From Scalesia atractyloides (lineage: Eukaryota; Streptophyta; Magnoliopsida; Asterales; Asteraceae): a stretch of DNA of 64,000 bases. Made by a program: the position numbers and the translations under genes. The notes beneath the pieces were generated by a model. The model made no database searches. It saw only the letters and a list, made by a program, of their open reading frames with translations, and had not been told where the DNA came from. How positions within the stretch are numbered: the stretch's first letter is position 1; each line of letters opens with the position of its first letter. The DNA is taken from positions 33,512,341 through 33,576,340 of the forward strand of contig CAMTDV010000012.1 in the NCBI GenBank assembly GCA_947069175.1. The letters run 5' to 3'. This document shows positions 42,082 through 53,108 of the stretch, one piece after another.

Positions 42082-42908
42082 TTTTGACTATAGGGATAGG
42101 TTATTAGACCCTTAGAGCCTATACTATAGTCGATTTTAATTGCTTACGTGTTAACTGGTTATATGCAAACTCATGATATTTACTTGTTTTACATTTATCT
42201 CACACACAAATGCATGCAAGCACTTCCAGTACCGTACGATTTGGTATGATATTAAATGTGTTATACATATTGTCAACATAACATGCTTACATATATACGC
42301 ATCACGCACGTCTCAAATCTCATACATATTTAAACATTTTCATGCTTCTTTTCTCAAATTTTTTTGATGTTTTTCATTTTTCAATCTTATCAAAGTGAGT
42401 TCTATGACGGGCATGTAGTAACTAGAAGGGTACAAGTACTGGTAGTCGAAACATCCTGTCTAGGATTGGCATTCGTATAAATCCAATATAACGGACCAGA
42501 TTGCCTACCTGGAGAGTAACGATGAGAGTGCGAAGGACCTATTAGGCCAAAGCATGCCACACACCAAACGTCGTGTGCACTAACCCCACTTTGAGTCGTC
42601 ACTGTGTCCACACCATGACACCTTCTGACTTTACATTTTGCAATCAGGTTTTACGATTTTCATTCGGGTGGTGCAAGTGTTAACAGGCCAACACCAATTT
42701 GAACCCTACAAAGCCCAGTAGTCATGGGGCCCACATGATTACCTAGGCCAAGTATGGGGAACATATGGGGGCCCAAACATGAGCAAGGCCTAAGACATCC
42801 TATGGATGTAGTGCATTTATTTTCTTATTTGTTTTGTGGGTGTTAATTTCTAAATACGACACATGACACCTAAACGCCAAACTCATGATCTCGTTACGCA
42901 TTTCCTGT

Positions 42909-44265
42909 AGATCTTCTAGGCACTCTCGTAGAGGTAGGAGATCATGAAAATCCGGCGAGCGCATGGCTGCTCAAATAGCCCAACAAATGGCCGCCGTGAT
43001 TCCCGATATTGTACTTCAAGTTCAACAAGCTCTCGCCGCTAACCCTGTCAACCCAATTAACCAAGAGGAACAAAATGCTGCCAACCCTCCCACCAACACC
43101 ACCAGGTGCACCTACAAGCACTTCAACTCATGTGACCCTCCAAAGTACGAAGGGACTGAAGGGGTCACTGCTCTCCTTCGATGGTTTGAGGAAATGGAGA
43201 GTACTTTTCTCAATTGTGACTGCCCCAACGACCGTAAGGTTAGTTATGCTACAGGTCGTCTATTTGGGGTAGCACTCACATGGTGGAATGACGAAAAGTG
43301 CAGAAGAGGCGCTGAAGCCGTAGTAGCCCTAACTTGGGAAGAATTGAGAGAACTCATGACACGACGTTTCTTCCCAAGAAGCGAAATTAAGAAGCTAGAA
43401 GATGAGTTCTTGTTCTTGAAACAGAAAGATGGGGATCATATAACCTACAACAAGAGGTTTCTCGAGTTGAATCAAATGGTTCCAATTTGTTCACTCCTCT
43501 CTATTGTCTGATCGAGCACTACATTAGGAGTCTTCCTTCGACGATTCAGGATTCTGTGATGAGTACCGTGCCTGCAACTCTGGAAGCAGCAATGGAGCTA
43601 GCTACTGAGCTCACCGAAAACCACATCAGGAATGGAGATTTAAAGGATGAGAATAAGGAGGATGCAAGTAGCAAAACATCAATCGAAACCCCCAACCCAA
43701 CTCAAGCCGACTCCTCTTCCCAAATCACTACCAAGAGAAAGCGAAACAGGAAAAATTTTGCTGTCACTTAAACCAGTCAACCAACTCCACAAGCCGTACC
43801 CCTTCAAGCCATTCCAATCACACAAGTGGCACCCAACCCAGCATACCCAAACAAGAAACCCTACACTAGTCCCCACCCTCAATGCAACACCTGCCATTAT
43901 CACCACCAACCCACCTTACCTTGTCGACTGTGTGCCAATTGTGGGTGTTATCGTCATTTGAGTAATACTTGTCGTACTCCTCAAAACCAAGCTCCACCCC
44001 TGCTCAAAACATGATCCAACCCTATCAACAACCTCAATACCCCATGGTTCCATATGTTCGACCTTGCTTTAATTGTGGTGACCCTACCCACTTTAGAAAC
44101 ACGTGCCCTAGGTTGGTTAACATCATTAACGCTCAAGCCCAAGCAAACCCAGTTAACCAAACGAACCAGGCAAACCCAACACCTCCATCGGCAAGAGGAA
44201 GAGCCTATAACATCAACGCGGACCCAGATGAGGTCAACAACGGTGCAAACGAGCAACCCAACTAG
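42909..44265 (+). pseudogene. G3 Gag with two zinc knuckles
   Basis: The original start is damaged (RHSRRGRRS remains, with a TGA before ERMAAQ); the first usable ATG is at 42963. Retrotrans_gag core: DPPKYEGTEGVTALLRWFEE, RLFGVALTWWNDEKC, MTRRFFPRSEIKKLEDEF. A frameshift near 43480 precedes FTPLYCLIEHYIRSLPST, and a TAA at about 43769 follows KNFAVT. Two knuckles, CANCGCYRHLSNTC (near 43925) and CFNCGDPTHFRNTC (near 44063), lie in different frames. It ends GANEQPN at 44265. Cleaner than G1 Gag and useful as its comparison. Confidence 0.85.
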
Positions 44266-45120
44266 CCTTCCACCACAAAGAAACAAGGCTCCGCTCCAAC
44301 CATTTATTCTTAATGTTTTCTATCAATTTCATTCCTTGTTTAATTAGTTAAGTTATCTTTGTTTTTCAATTTGGGTAATAATGTATTAAAATTTTATTAA
44401 TGCCATTAAAGCAATTTATATCACGTTATACTCAGTTGTTTCATTACATGTCTCTGTTCATCGATTAAAATTCATGTCATCATACATCACGACGAACCTC
44501 GTCTCATCATTTAAAGAAGTTAGGTAGTGTCTCACTTTTTCATAGACTGACCACTTCCTCATAACACACGAGAGATACAGCCGTCATTCTGTCTTGTATC
44601 CCTCAGATTCGAGACTCAAGCATTGGCTGTTGTGTTTGTTTATGTTTTGTAGATTTTAGGACAAGTCGCATAGAACTAAACGTGACTTGATGACAAAGCC
44701 AATGAAAATTTGACAAGGATATGGTGGATACGCCGCAGGTACTTCCTATATATAAGTATTCTTGTCAGGTGATCAAAAGCCTTGTCAGACGGTTATGAGA
44801 AGTTCCGTGTAGGTAGTGTAAATCTTAATTTGGATAACGATGTGGTTGAAGACTTTGTTTTGTGATGTAACTTTATCTTTAAGACGTTTCGATTTTCTCA
44901 AAACCCTTTATCAAGAGACCATATCCAGTCAGTCATCTCCGAGATACAACTCTTTTCACTTCTACGCCTCAGGCATCAAAAAGCAATTCCTGTAACAGGG
45001 TATTCAACCCTTACTAGGAACGTTACCGCCTCAATCGAAATCTAAACATCAAACTCACCTGGTTTTGTATACCTTTAGCGTCATCTCGAAACGCGATGGG
45101 CGTTTTACTTCCCTAACACG
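44266..45120 (+). other. Unassigned internal region of G3 replacing pol
   Basis: No protease or RT motifs in any frame. Partly AT-rich; 45090-45150 begins to resemble integrase (GCAAGCCGTGCAATCAGCAT). Either a deletion with filler or a non-autonomous internal region. Confidence 0.5.
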
Positions 45121-45507
45121 GCAAGCCGTGCAATCAGCATTAGGCACTCACTTAGACCCTAGCACCTCGCTATGTTGGACCATTTAAAATACTCGAAAGA
45201 GTGGTCCTGTAACGTATAAGTTTGATTTACCTGAAGAACTCAGCAAGATTCGTCCCACGTCCATGTATCCAACTTGAAAAAATGTCTTGCCGATGAAAAC
45301 CACCATATATCATTGGAAGATATTCAGATCGATGAATCGATGCATTTCGTAGAGCAACCTGTAGAAATCATGGACTTCGGTAAGACACGTATAAGACAAA
45401 ATCGAATTTCGATAGTTAGAGTACATTGGGAGTCAAAACGAAGACCCGAGTTTACTTGGGAACGTAAAGACTCAATGCGCGAAAAGAAATACCCCCATCT
45501 TTTCTAA
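45121..45507 (+). pseudogene. G3 integrase C-terminal / chromodomain-type tail remnant
   Basis: A short match to the integrase core end (WQAVQSALGTHLD) jumps to the GPFK-like module and then, in frame 45274-45507, MKKCLADENHHISLEDIQID, SMHFVEQPVEIMDFG and VRVHWESKRRPEFTWERKDS, ending at TAA 45505-45507. This is the Tekay tail also seen in G1 at 23480-23736. Not a stand-alone gene. Confidence 0.8.
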
Positions 45508-45739
45508 GACAAACCTACTGCTACTTAAATTTCAAGTAGGGATACTGTAACATCTGTCGTAAAACGGTTCGAAAACCCGCACCATTTTTTTGTAATCAAA
45601 TTAATCTTTTGTTTCGAATTTATGTTTATCGTGTAATAGACTTTGGAATATTAAATAATAATAAAGAGAATAAAAATATATAATAATAATAATATATTAA
45701 TAATACAAAAGAGGATAAAAATTTAATAAAAATATTAAT

Positions 45740-45812
45740 GTGCGGACCGCGGGACTCGAACCTGGGTCGTACCGGTTCACACTCACACGACACACCACTG
45801 CAACACCCGCAC
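45740..45812 (-). ncRNA. tRNA-like module, antisense, in U3 of G3 3' LTR
   Basis: Reverse strand: acceptor-like GTGCGG and CCGCAC at the two ends pair (six pairs). TTGCAGTGGTGTG is A-box-like and AGGTTCGAGTCCC is a B box. The most complete tRNA-like outline in the window. Confidence 0.6.
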
Positions 45813-46082
45813 AACATCTGAAAGAAACCGAACCAAATAACCTTTTATATATTCGTTTCCTTTGAAAATGGTTCAAAGTCCCGCCCAGTAACGGGTGAGA
45901 ACAATCCGGCATTCAATCAAATTGCCATTTTTCAGCAATTAACTGATGAAACTGTTTCAAAACATTTATCTAGACTCAAAAACGGAGTCAACACATCCAA
46001 TTATGATCTGCAATCATTAAGCCATAACTGATTTTGACCAAACTTCCAAATTGAAAATTCAATCTCTGTGACTATCCTCATC

Positions 46083-46090
46083 TATAAATA
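46083..46090 (+). promoter_or_regulatory. TATA box of G3 3' LTR
   Basis: TATAAATA about 540 bp into the LTR. Confidence 0.65.
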
Positions 46091-46402
46091 GAGGGTCTAG
46101 ACTCGTTTAGAATTCACATACACACTCTCTGAAATCTCTTGCAACACTTCTGTTCGTGAAAGACTCTTTTCGGAATCGCATTCAGTCGCCGGAATCTTCG
46201 CCGGAGATCGAAAACATCTTTGTTCGGTATAGCTTTACACTCAATCCTTTTCATTCTTTTGGTTAAATCTTATCAAGATGTTTAAAGTTTAATTGGTAAC
46301 TAAACAAAGTTAAATTTGATTAAATCGGGTCTAGTTAGGTTTTAAAATGAAGAAGATGAAGTGGGTTTGTGTATAAAAGAAATTGAAATCGGTAATACTA
46401 CC

Positions 46403-46480
46403 GGGTTAGACACACAGTCCAGTGGTGGACTGTGTGCATTTTAAGCAAAAGGTCCCGGGTTCTAGTCACATATACGGTTT
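46403..46480 (+). ncRNA. tRNA-like module, sense, G3 3' LTR (1)
   Basis: CACACAGTCC / GGACTGTGTG hairpin around AGTGGT, then CGGGTTCTAGTC (B box with one change). TTTTT at 46505. Confidence 0.55.
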
Positions 46481-46570
46481 CGATTTCCTTCGTTAAACCA
46501 ACCCTTTTTAATACTTATATAAATTAACTTTCAGTAAGTGTATAAATTTAATATAAATCATAAAAATTTC

Positions 46571-46648
46571 GGGTTAGTCACACAGCCCAGTTGGTCGGGC
46601 TGTGTGCAACACGAAGCTGTGGTCGCGAGTTCGAGTCCGGTCTGTCGC
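46571..46648 (+). ncRNA. tRNA-like module, sense, G3 3' LTR (2)
   Basis: Same as 40825-40902: CACACAGCCC / GGGCTGTGTG and GAGTTCGAGTCC. TTTTT near 46670. Confidence 0.6.
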
Positions 46649-46740
46649 ATGATTATGAAATTATAAAACATTTTTGAATAAAATCAAAATATGCTTTAAT
46701 CTAATGAGTGTATATGTGTAATTAAAAATGGATATATTCT

Positions 46741-46820
46741 GGGTTAGACACGTAGCTCAGCTGGTAGAGCTGCATGCACGTATGCGAGAGGTTAGGAGTT
46801 CGAATTTCAACACGCTGCGT
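46741..46820 (+). ncRNA. tRNA-like module, sense, G3 3' LTR (3)
   Basis: TAGCTCAGCTGG A box with GCTC/GAGC; GAGTTCGAATT B box weakened against the 5' LTR copy. T runs follow at 46861 and 46875. Confidence 0.58.
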
Positions 46821-47819
46821 ATAGTCTCAAAACCGACCGGTTCGACCCTAAAAAGGGTTATTTTTTATTAACCTTTTTCCTTGATTTTATCCAAAAATCC
46901 ATAAAAGTATATAATAGAATAAGTATTTTTAAACATAAAAATTAATAATAAATACTATAAAATTTATTTAAAGCCTAATAAAAGTCATTAAATAAAGTTA
47001 CTAAATTCAAATAAAAGAACTATATTTACTGAATTATTACGTGATTATTTAGGTTAGTATTCTCGTTGGTTGTAATCTTTAAATCGTGCGCGCTCGTTAT
47101 CAAATCAAGAACGCACCCACTGTGAGTGAATTCATACAAACTCCCTTTTTATTCGTGTTTTGGGGTATATCATGTGTCATTTATTTATATCTTTTATTCA
47201 AACACTTGTGCTACTACCATTATATGAAATAACGTGCTATATGATAAATTGTTTATTGTTATTTGTGGTTATACTTTCTCATTTCAGTCAAGTTTTCACA
47301 TTATGCCTATCATTTCCTTGTATAGACGGGTAGAGCATCGCGTGCCTAAGTAGATCGGCTCCGATTGATTGAGCCTTGATCTCACAGTTCATCATTTATC
47401 ATGCTCACGTGTACTTTGCTAGATGATTATGTGGTTTGTGGATTGTTTACATATACGTTTGCTCATGTTTGGTTTATGCACATTTTTATTAAATTAATCA
47501 ATATATCATTTCTTTCTAATGTTTAAACGGGATTCACTCGCCAACTTTCGTTGACCCAAAAACTCTATTTTTACACATGATACAGGTGATCAGGTTGAAG
47601 CAAGGAACACATAGGATTGGTCCTTAGAAGAAGAATAAATCGTTACTTGAATATCATGTTAAGAACATTTGGTGTTTGTATGGTTTGTGTGTTGATTGAA
47701 ATATTTCTTTTCAATTTGATATAATAAATATGAAACTTTATAATAGTAAATGTCATGAACTTTGATGAAAACCCAATCATACCCCGACTACCATTTCCGC
47801 TGCGGGTCAGGGTGTGACA

Positions 47820-48863
47820 CACAGGGAGATTACTTTAGAGTTTCTGGCAATGTTTAGATTTACGGAGACATGTAGAAGGGGTTTAGAGCATTTATTGACT
47901 ATGACCTCCATTTCTTTTACTCTTTGCGAGGAGCCTCTCTAGTTGACATTCCAAGTTTGTGGTGGTGATGGAACGCTACACATACGACGAATCCCATTAG
48001 CAGGTGTATTTTATGCGTAGTGACGTGTTGTAGCCCTGGTGGCATACATAGGGAGTAGGGAGTTTGGGGAGCCTGGTCAGCGCTCCTCGAAGGTGCGGGT
48101 CTGCCGCCTTTACGACCCATTTCACCGATACCTACATCTGTGTATTACGGCGACGATTGCTGGGAAGCATGATAGTAGGGAGTGGGTCACCCACAACAAC
48201 ATATTCTTCTTGCATAACTTACTTATCAGTGGGGGCGAACTTGGCATCCAAGTTCACCATATACTTCATTGAGTACGCGTTTCACGGGGTTCCCAGCCAC
48301 ATTACCTACGGGGCCTTCCTCACCCACCTCCCACCTTGTGAAGTTTTACCATATCTCGACCCTGTGGAGGGCTTTATTGATGTATGTTTCACATGAGGTT
48401 GACATGTAGGTAGGTAGGTCTATATTATTCTCAATGAAGATTGCTCATGAGGTATTACCAGATAAGTGCTAGGGTGATTTGGTCGTTAGATAAGGGTCGC
48501 ACAGAGTGGTAGCCAAGCAGCCACTCTCGAATGTTTCGGATGATGTTGAGGGTTAGGTGGCGAGGGCGAGGGAGAACGCGAGGACAACTGGAAGAGGGGA
48601 TAGGAGATCGCAACCAGATGCTGCACAGGGTGATTGCCCCATACGAGCAGCGAAGCGCAAGACCACGTGTGACGCCTCCGTCGGGGTTTGAGGAGAGATT
48701 GGCTCGGGTAGAGGTAGATGTAGTTGCTGTACAGGTCAACATATCTGTTATACGGAACGATGTACGATGGATCATAGAGGCGATTATTGCGATGCATGTA
48801 GGCACGACCCTCCCTCCACGAGCAGGTGCTGCACCACGACCACCTTCGCCACCGCCGTGGTAG
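47820..48863 (+). pseudogene. Athila-like ORF1 (Gag-like) remnant A3
   Basis: It starts at the G3 LTR edge. Frames change, but the order is that of Athila-type ORF1: REITLEFLAMFRF, DPFHRYLHLCITATIAG, THNNIFFLHNLL, then FIEYAFHGVPSHITYGAFLT and, in 48531-48863, a basic/coiled tail (EERLARVEVDVVAVQVNISV) ending PPSPPPW before TAG. At least three frameshifts and several stops. It is only ORF1, with no pol behind it. G3 is inserted in or next to it. Function would be Gag-like. Confidence 0.6.
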
Positions 48864-49539
48864 CGGCTTATTGTAGTTCCTTTCATTGTTTTTGGTTTGA
48901 AACATTGTAAATGTCACTTATAAATATTTATCTTATGTTTATCTTTATTTTGTTTGTTTGATGATTGTTATCGTATTGTTTATCTTATGCACATGTTTGT
49001 TGTTAGTTTATCCTGATTGTTCAACTAAAAATGTTATCGTAACATAATCGACAACATATTACAAACTCGTAACATAATCCGCTAATAAACTCGTATATCA
49101 ATAAAAACCATTACCAGAAACAAAAAAAGTTTAAATCTATATGAGTTGTATAAGGTTATACGACTCCTATACATGTATAAAAACATCAAAAACTTATCAA
49201 AACCCCAACAAAATATTCCACTTTGATCGTATAACATTATAGTGGTCGTATATAAGTGTATACGACCCATATACAACGCGACAAAAAAGAACATTCCCTG
49301 CCTTTATTTATGTGCAACATTCATGTATACGGGTCGTATAACCCCATACGATACGTATACATTTAAGGGTGTGGGAGCCTTATTTATTAATCAATAATAT
49401 TGAATATATATATATATATATATATATTTATTTATCACAAACCTAATATTGTATATAATATATAAATGAAGTAAACAAACTAAACAGAAAAAAAAAAACG
49501 TTGATAACTATTAAAAAATACAATAATATAATCTAATCA
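48864..49539. other. AT-rich spacer with GTATACG palindromes
   Basis: No gene. Between 49130 and 49365 short palindrome-like words recur: GTTATACGACTCCTATAC, GTATACGACCC, GTATACGGGTCGTATA and ATACGATACGTATAC. A TA run lies at 49408-49428. Confidence 0.5.
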
Positions 49540-49763
49540 AATTCTTCATCATCGATGTCGTTGTCATGATGATTTGCTTAAAGATGTTCTACCACACGCA
49601 TCTTAAGATGGGCGTTTATTTGCCAAGAGTGTATTTTAGGCCGGATAGCACGTTTCTGATCAAAGTTTGGTATTCTAACACCTGATACGAGGTCCTCTTT
49701 GTAGTGTTGATAAATTTCTTTTGCCTTCGTCTTCCAATATCAGATTGTGTTAAATGATGCAAG
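49540..49763 (-). pseudogene. PIF/Harbinger-type transposase remnant, C-terminal part
   Basis: Reverse strand gives YWKTKAKEIYQHYKEDLVSG, then IHSWQINAHLKMRVVEHL (stop) ANHHDNDIDDEEFD and TAG. This is reminiscent of the C-terminal helix (Q-x-N-x-H-L-x-x-D-L-V-E-H-x-W) and acidic end of plant Harbinger DDE transposases. The remnant is split from its upstream half (50996-51260) by the hAT-type element at 49764-50987. Family call is moderate. Confidence 0.45.
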
Positions 49764-50987
49764 TAGGGGGTGCAAATGAGCCGAGCTACTCGTGAGCCAC
49801 TCGAGCTCACCTCGGATAAAAGCTCGAAATGAACCAAGCTTTAACGAGCTCGAGCAAAAAACAAGCTTGTTTAGTAAGTGAGCCTGAACTTCGCTTATCG
49901 AGCTCGAGCCGGCTCGTAAGCCTAAACAATTGCACTGTTATATAATTTTGTTGAATAATAACTAGTATATTCCCCACCGCATGTTGCGACGGCGCGCAAG
50001 CACGACGGGTTGAAACGTGCAGTAAGACACGAAGTGTAAAACACAATGCGCAACGCACAATTCGGAAAACAAAATGCGTAAAAACTATTACAAAGAAATG
50101 TAAAATACAAAGGTAAACACGAAGTATAAAACACATGACTAACATAATACACTACACGAAATTGTAAAACACAATACTTAAAAGACAATTAAAAAAGGTG
50201 GAAAACATAATGCTTTGAATAAAGGACTATTTACTCTAGGTTAAAATGAATTTTGAAAAGGAGGTGTAAAAAAAGGAGTAATAGTGCAATAGGTGAAAAC
50301 ACAAAGTTTAAAACCTAAAGGGGGTGGTGACATTAAAAATGGACTAATAGTTCAAGGGGTAAAACGTGAAATTTTAAACTTGAGGGGGTAATAGTGCAAG
50401 AGGTTAAAACCAAAAGTTTTAAACATGAGAGCGTGATGGTGTTAAAAATAGAGTAATAGTGTAAGAAGTAAAAAAGCAAAGTTTAAAACTTGAGGGTATA
50501 GTGGCGTATAATTCAAACTTAAGGGTAACAAATGAAAATTCAAAACTTCAGGGGTGTGTGATGGAAAATCCATGTAAATTTAAAAAGATAGGGATAAAAA
50601 AAAACCAAGTGTGCAAAACTATTAGAGTAGAAAAAGCAAATGTCAAACTAAGAAAGTATGAGAGTAAAAGGAGCAAAGGTAATAAACTGTAAGGTACAAA
50701 AAGCAAATGCCACCGACATTTGTGATTAAGAGTATAAGAATAATACTTAATATTTACAAATTTTAAGTAAATAACTAATTTTTTTATAAAAATATTACTT
50801 AGAATAATTATAATTGATTAATAAATAGTAAATGAGCCAAGCTCAAGTTTGAAAAACTACCTATGAGCCAAGCTCGAGCTTTAGGAACTAAGCTCGAATC
50901 GAGCCGAGCTCTAGCTCAAGCTTTCAAAAGTTAAACGAGCTCGAGCCTAGTCGAGCTCAGACTCCGCTTACCTCGTTTGCACCCCTA
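49764..50987. mobile_element. Non-autonomous hAT-type DNA transposon, 8-bp duplication
   Basis: 1224 bp. The ends TAGGGGGTGCAAATGAGCC and CCTCGTTTGCACCCCTA are inverted repeats. They are flanked by identical 8-bp duplications GATGCAAG (49756-49763 and 50988-50995), the hAT hallmark. Sub-terminal regions are rich in GAGCTCGAG/AGCTCGAGC words on both sides. No transposase frame. The middle (about 49968-50742) looks like a separate insertion. Confidence 0.88.
49968..50742 (-). mobile_element. Possible Helitron-like insertion inside the hAT element
   Basis: On the minus strand the segment would end in a GC-rich hairpin-like CGTCGCAACATGCGGTGGGG followed by AATATACTAG and a T, resembling a Helitron 3' end (hairpin then CTAG). 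The proposed 5' end TCTTATACTCTTAATC is near 50742. The inside is degenerate AAAACACAA / GTAAAA-rich repeats with no Rep/helicase. Tentative. Confidence 0.35.
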
Positions 50988-51260
50988 GATGCAAGTTTAC
51001 GTGATGTTGCTTAATTTTTCTTTGTGCCACAATCGTGCCGGTAATGATACTCCATCTTTTCTTCAACACTTCAAAACCACGCTTAATATATTTCCTAGTG
51101 ATTCTTTTTTTGTTTGTGTGTGAAATATGATCTTTTCTCATTATTCTTAATGAAAATACTTGACAAGCGTAACCTATTTCGGATAAATCCCATCAACAAG
51201 ATAATGCCTGTCATGCACATCCACAAGCCTTGACAAACAAAATGCAGCTCACACCATACC
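50988..51260 (-). pseudogene. PIF/Harbinger-type transposase remnant, upstream part
   Basis: Reverse strand: GIYPK (near 51185) then a region ending RGFEVLKKRWSIITGTIV-like in shifting frame (51020-51085), reminiscent of 'DGIYPKWATFVK' and 'ERAFGVLKKRW' blocks of plant Harbinger transposases. Many stops. Together with 49540-49763 it makes one old gene interrupted by the hAT-type element. Confidence 0.42.
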
Positions 51261-51460
51261 CTTCACATTAAGCATAACACATCATGGGGCGGTGTTTGGC
51301 GTCGGGCTAACGTCCAACTCGCTAGGGTTAGCCTAACCTATTACATGTGGCCTTAAGATGATACTTTTTAAGATATAATTTCAATTGGTTTCTTAAAGAA
51401 CATATAGGAATTCTAGCTTTGTTAAAGCTAGGGATATAAACATTTTGGTTATGTAAGATC

Positions 51461-52186
51461 TGTTGATGATGAAAGCCAAAACCCAGGGGAAACCATCTCC
51501 ATGCTTGATGAAATAAGTTAGTTTATAAGTCAAAGTCCAGAAGTTTACTTCCTTGAAAGTTATCCAAACAACCACCCAAACTACTAGAACAAACAACTGC
51601 TGTTTCAAAGATACAAGACAACAAGTACAAGTGTTGGATTGAAAGTGTTGGGTCAACTGGTCCATAGTCAAAGTCAACACAATGAAGATCGAAGATCAGA
51701 AGTCCAAGTCAGCATGTCAAAGAAAAATTAGAAGTACTGGATTCCAAAAGTGCTGGTTTCCACCAATAGTTTGGGAATCCCAGTTGTTTACTTGTAATTT
51801 TCCAGTTGCTTAGTTTTAGTTGTTTATCTCCTAACTGTCTAGCAGTTGGCACTTACACATTTAATGAATTGTTTTATGTCACTTTTTATGGTGACGTCAC
51901 CAGCAGTTCTCTTCTCTATAAATAGTTCACCCTGTATTCAGTGAACTTTAACTCTAGGATCTGAAAAGTAGAAGAACCTAAGAAAGAGAGAGTTCGCCTG
52001 GTGAGGGGTAGTACAGTGTATTATTGATTGTAAATTGACACACGAATTATATATGAACTATTGACAATCATTCCCAAATCCAACAATGTTTATGATGATG
52101 TGTTTATAATCTTTGTTTGTTTCATTACTTGTTAATTACAAACAGATTTATCAAAAACACACAATTCACTACCCTCAGATCTAACT
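51461..52186 (+). repeat. LTR of copia fragment C3
   Basis: It starts TGTTGATGATGAAAGCC (an alternative start is TGTTGGATTG at 51632) and ends just before the primer-site-like TGCTATCAGAGC at 52189. TATAAATA at 51917-51924. Contains GGTCAAC/GTCAAAGTC words. The outer edge is not fixed because no second LTR exists. Confidence 0.55.
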
Positions 52187-52188
52187 AT

Positions 52189-52200
52189 TGCTATCAGAGC
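52189..52200 (+). promoter_or_regulatory. Degenerate primer binding site of C3
   Basis: TGCTATCAGAGC, one change from TGGTATCAGAGC. Confidence 0.7.
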
Positions 52201-52361
52201 AAAGTTACACTGAATTTACTTAATCGTTGATTCAGAAGACAAACCAGCTCATATTGATAATTAGTTGATTGATCAAAAGGGCTTGAGAAGAATTAGACCA
52301 ATTGAAACATTAAATTGTCCTAATCCTTTGTTTTCCGTGTAATTCTCATTAGAATCTAGAA

Positions 52362-52860
52362 AGATGTCACTCACTCATGATTCTCATAATATTGGATGGA
52401 CAAATAAGCCTTCGATGCTTGTCTGTCATGAATTCAAAATCTGGCAACGAAGGATGTGTCCCCATCTATCCTAGCAGAACACAAGTTACTAGAGATCTGT
52501 GGTTTTTGGTCTATATGTCCCTCTGTACAAAGTTCAGAACAACCAAATGTTAATGTTCCTAAGAAATCAGCTGATTATTCTGTGCAAGATTTTTAGAAAT
52601 CGGAGCTCGATACCAAGGCATTCGGGACACTGTCCATGGCCTTACCCAATGAAATCTATGCCGGATTGCTCCATTGTGAAACACCAAAGAATTGTGGGAT
52701 GTTTTGAATGAACAATTTGGTTGTACACATAAAGTACAAGAGGATTTGAAAGAAATTTTGAAGCAATAGTATGAAACGTTTACCCATGTTAATGAAGAAT
52801 ATCTGATTCAACAGTTTGAGCGATTCAATTGCTTAATCAGTGAGTTAAGACTTAAGCTCG
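52362..52860 (+). pseudogene. Copia C3 Gag fragment
   Basis: It starts MSLTHDSHNIGWTNKPSM. After frame changes it reads KSELDTKAFGTLSMALPNEI, then LNEQFGCTHKVQEDLKEILK and NEEYLIQQFERFNCLISELR, a plain copia UBN2-type Gag. Several stops (after CPHLS; at the K-Q of ILKQ-stop). Similarity ends near 52860 in AAGCTCG, after which sequence is unrelated, so the element is truncated there. Confidence 0.75.
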
Positions 52861-53099
52861 TTTTTAAGTTTTTTTTAAACTATCTTTAATAGCTCGCGAG
52901 TAGCTCAGCTTATTAATAGTCGTTACGAAAAAAAACTGGTCTCTAGTTTCGATCTTTCAAGAGTTGTTTGGCTCATCTTGAGCGCGTTTTAAATAATTTT
53001 AGCAATTTTTTATTGTCTTCTTTAATTTATGAACACCATGACCTTAGCGCGTCTAGTCGTCTAGTAGGTCAAGCTGAAATTCGAATATATAGTCGGTCA
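52861..53099. other. Short unassigned spacer
   Basis: AT-rich, with AGCTCGCGAGTAGCTCAGCTT near 52890. No gene or clear repeat. Confidence 0.5.
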
Positions 53100-53108
53100 T
53101 TTGCAGTG

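Larger units (their letters stand above)
40749..47819 (+). mobile_element. Ty3/gypsy element G3 (Tekay-like), internally deleted, 5' LTR truncated
   Basis: Layout: truncated 5' LTR 40749-42066, primer site, leader, gag (42909-44265), about 0.85 kb of unassigned DNA, integrase C-terminal remnant (45121-45507), purine tract and complete 3' LTR 45546-47819. RT, RNase H and most of integrase are missing. It is the same family group as G1 (matching leader, Gag and chromodomain tail). The left end has lost about 950 bp of LTR and its target duplication. Confidence 0.88.
45546..47819 (+). repeat. 3' LTR of G3
   Basis: 2274 bp, TGTAACATCTGTCG to GGTCAGGGTGTGACA. The antisense tRNA-like module (45740-45812), TATAAATA (46083-46090) and three sense modules (46403, 46571, 46741) follow the same order as in G1 and the solo LTRs. 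Confidence 0.9.

Noticed and set aside
48455..48917. Two 143-codon minus ORFs
   Set aside because: Shadows of the Athila-like ORF1 tail on the plus strand.
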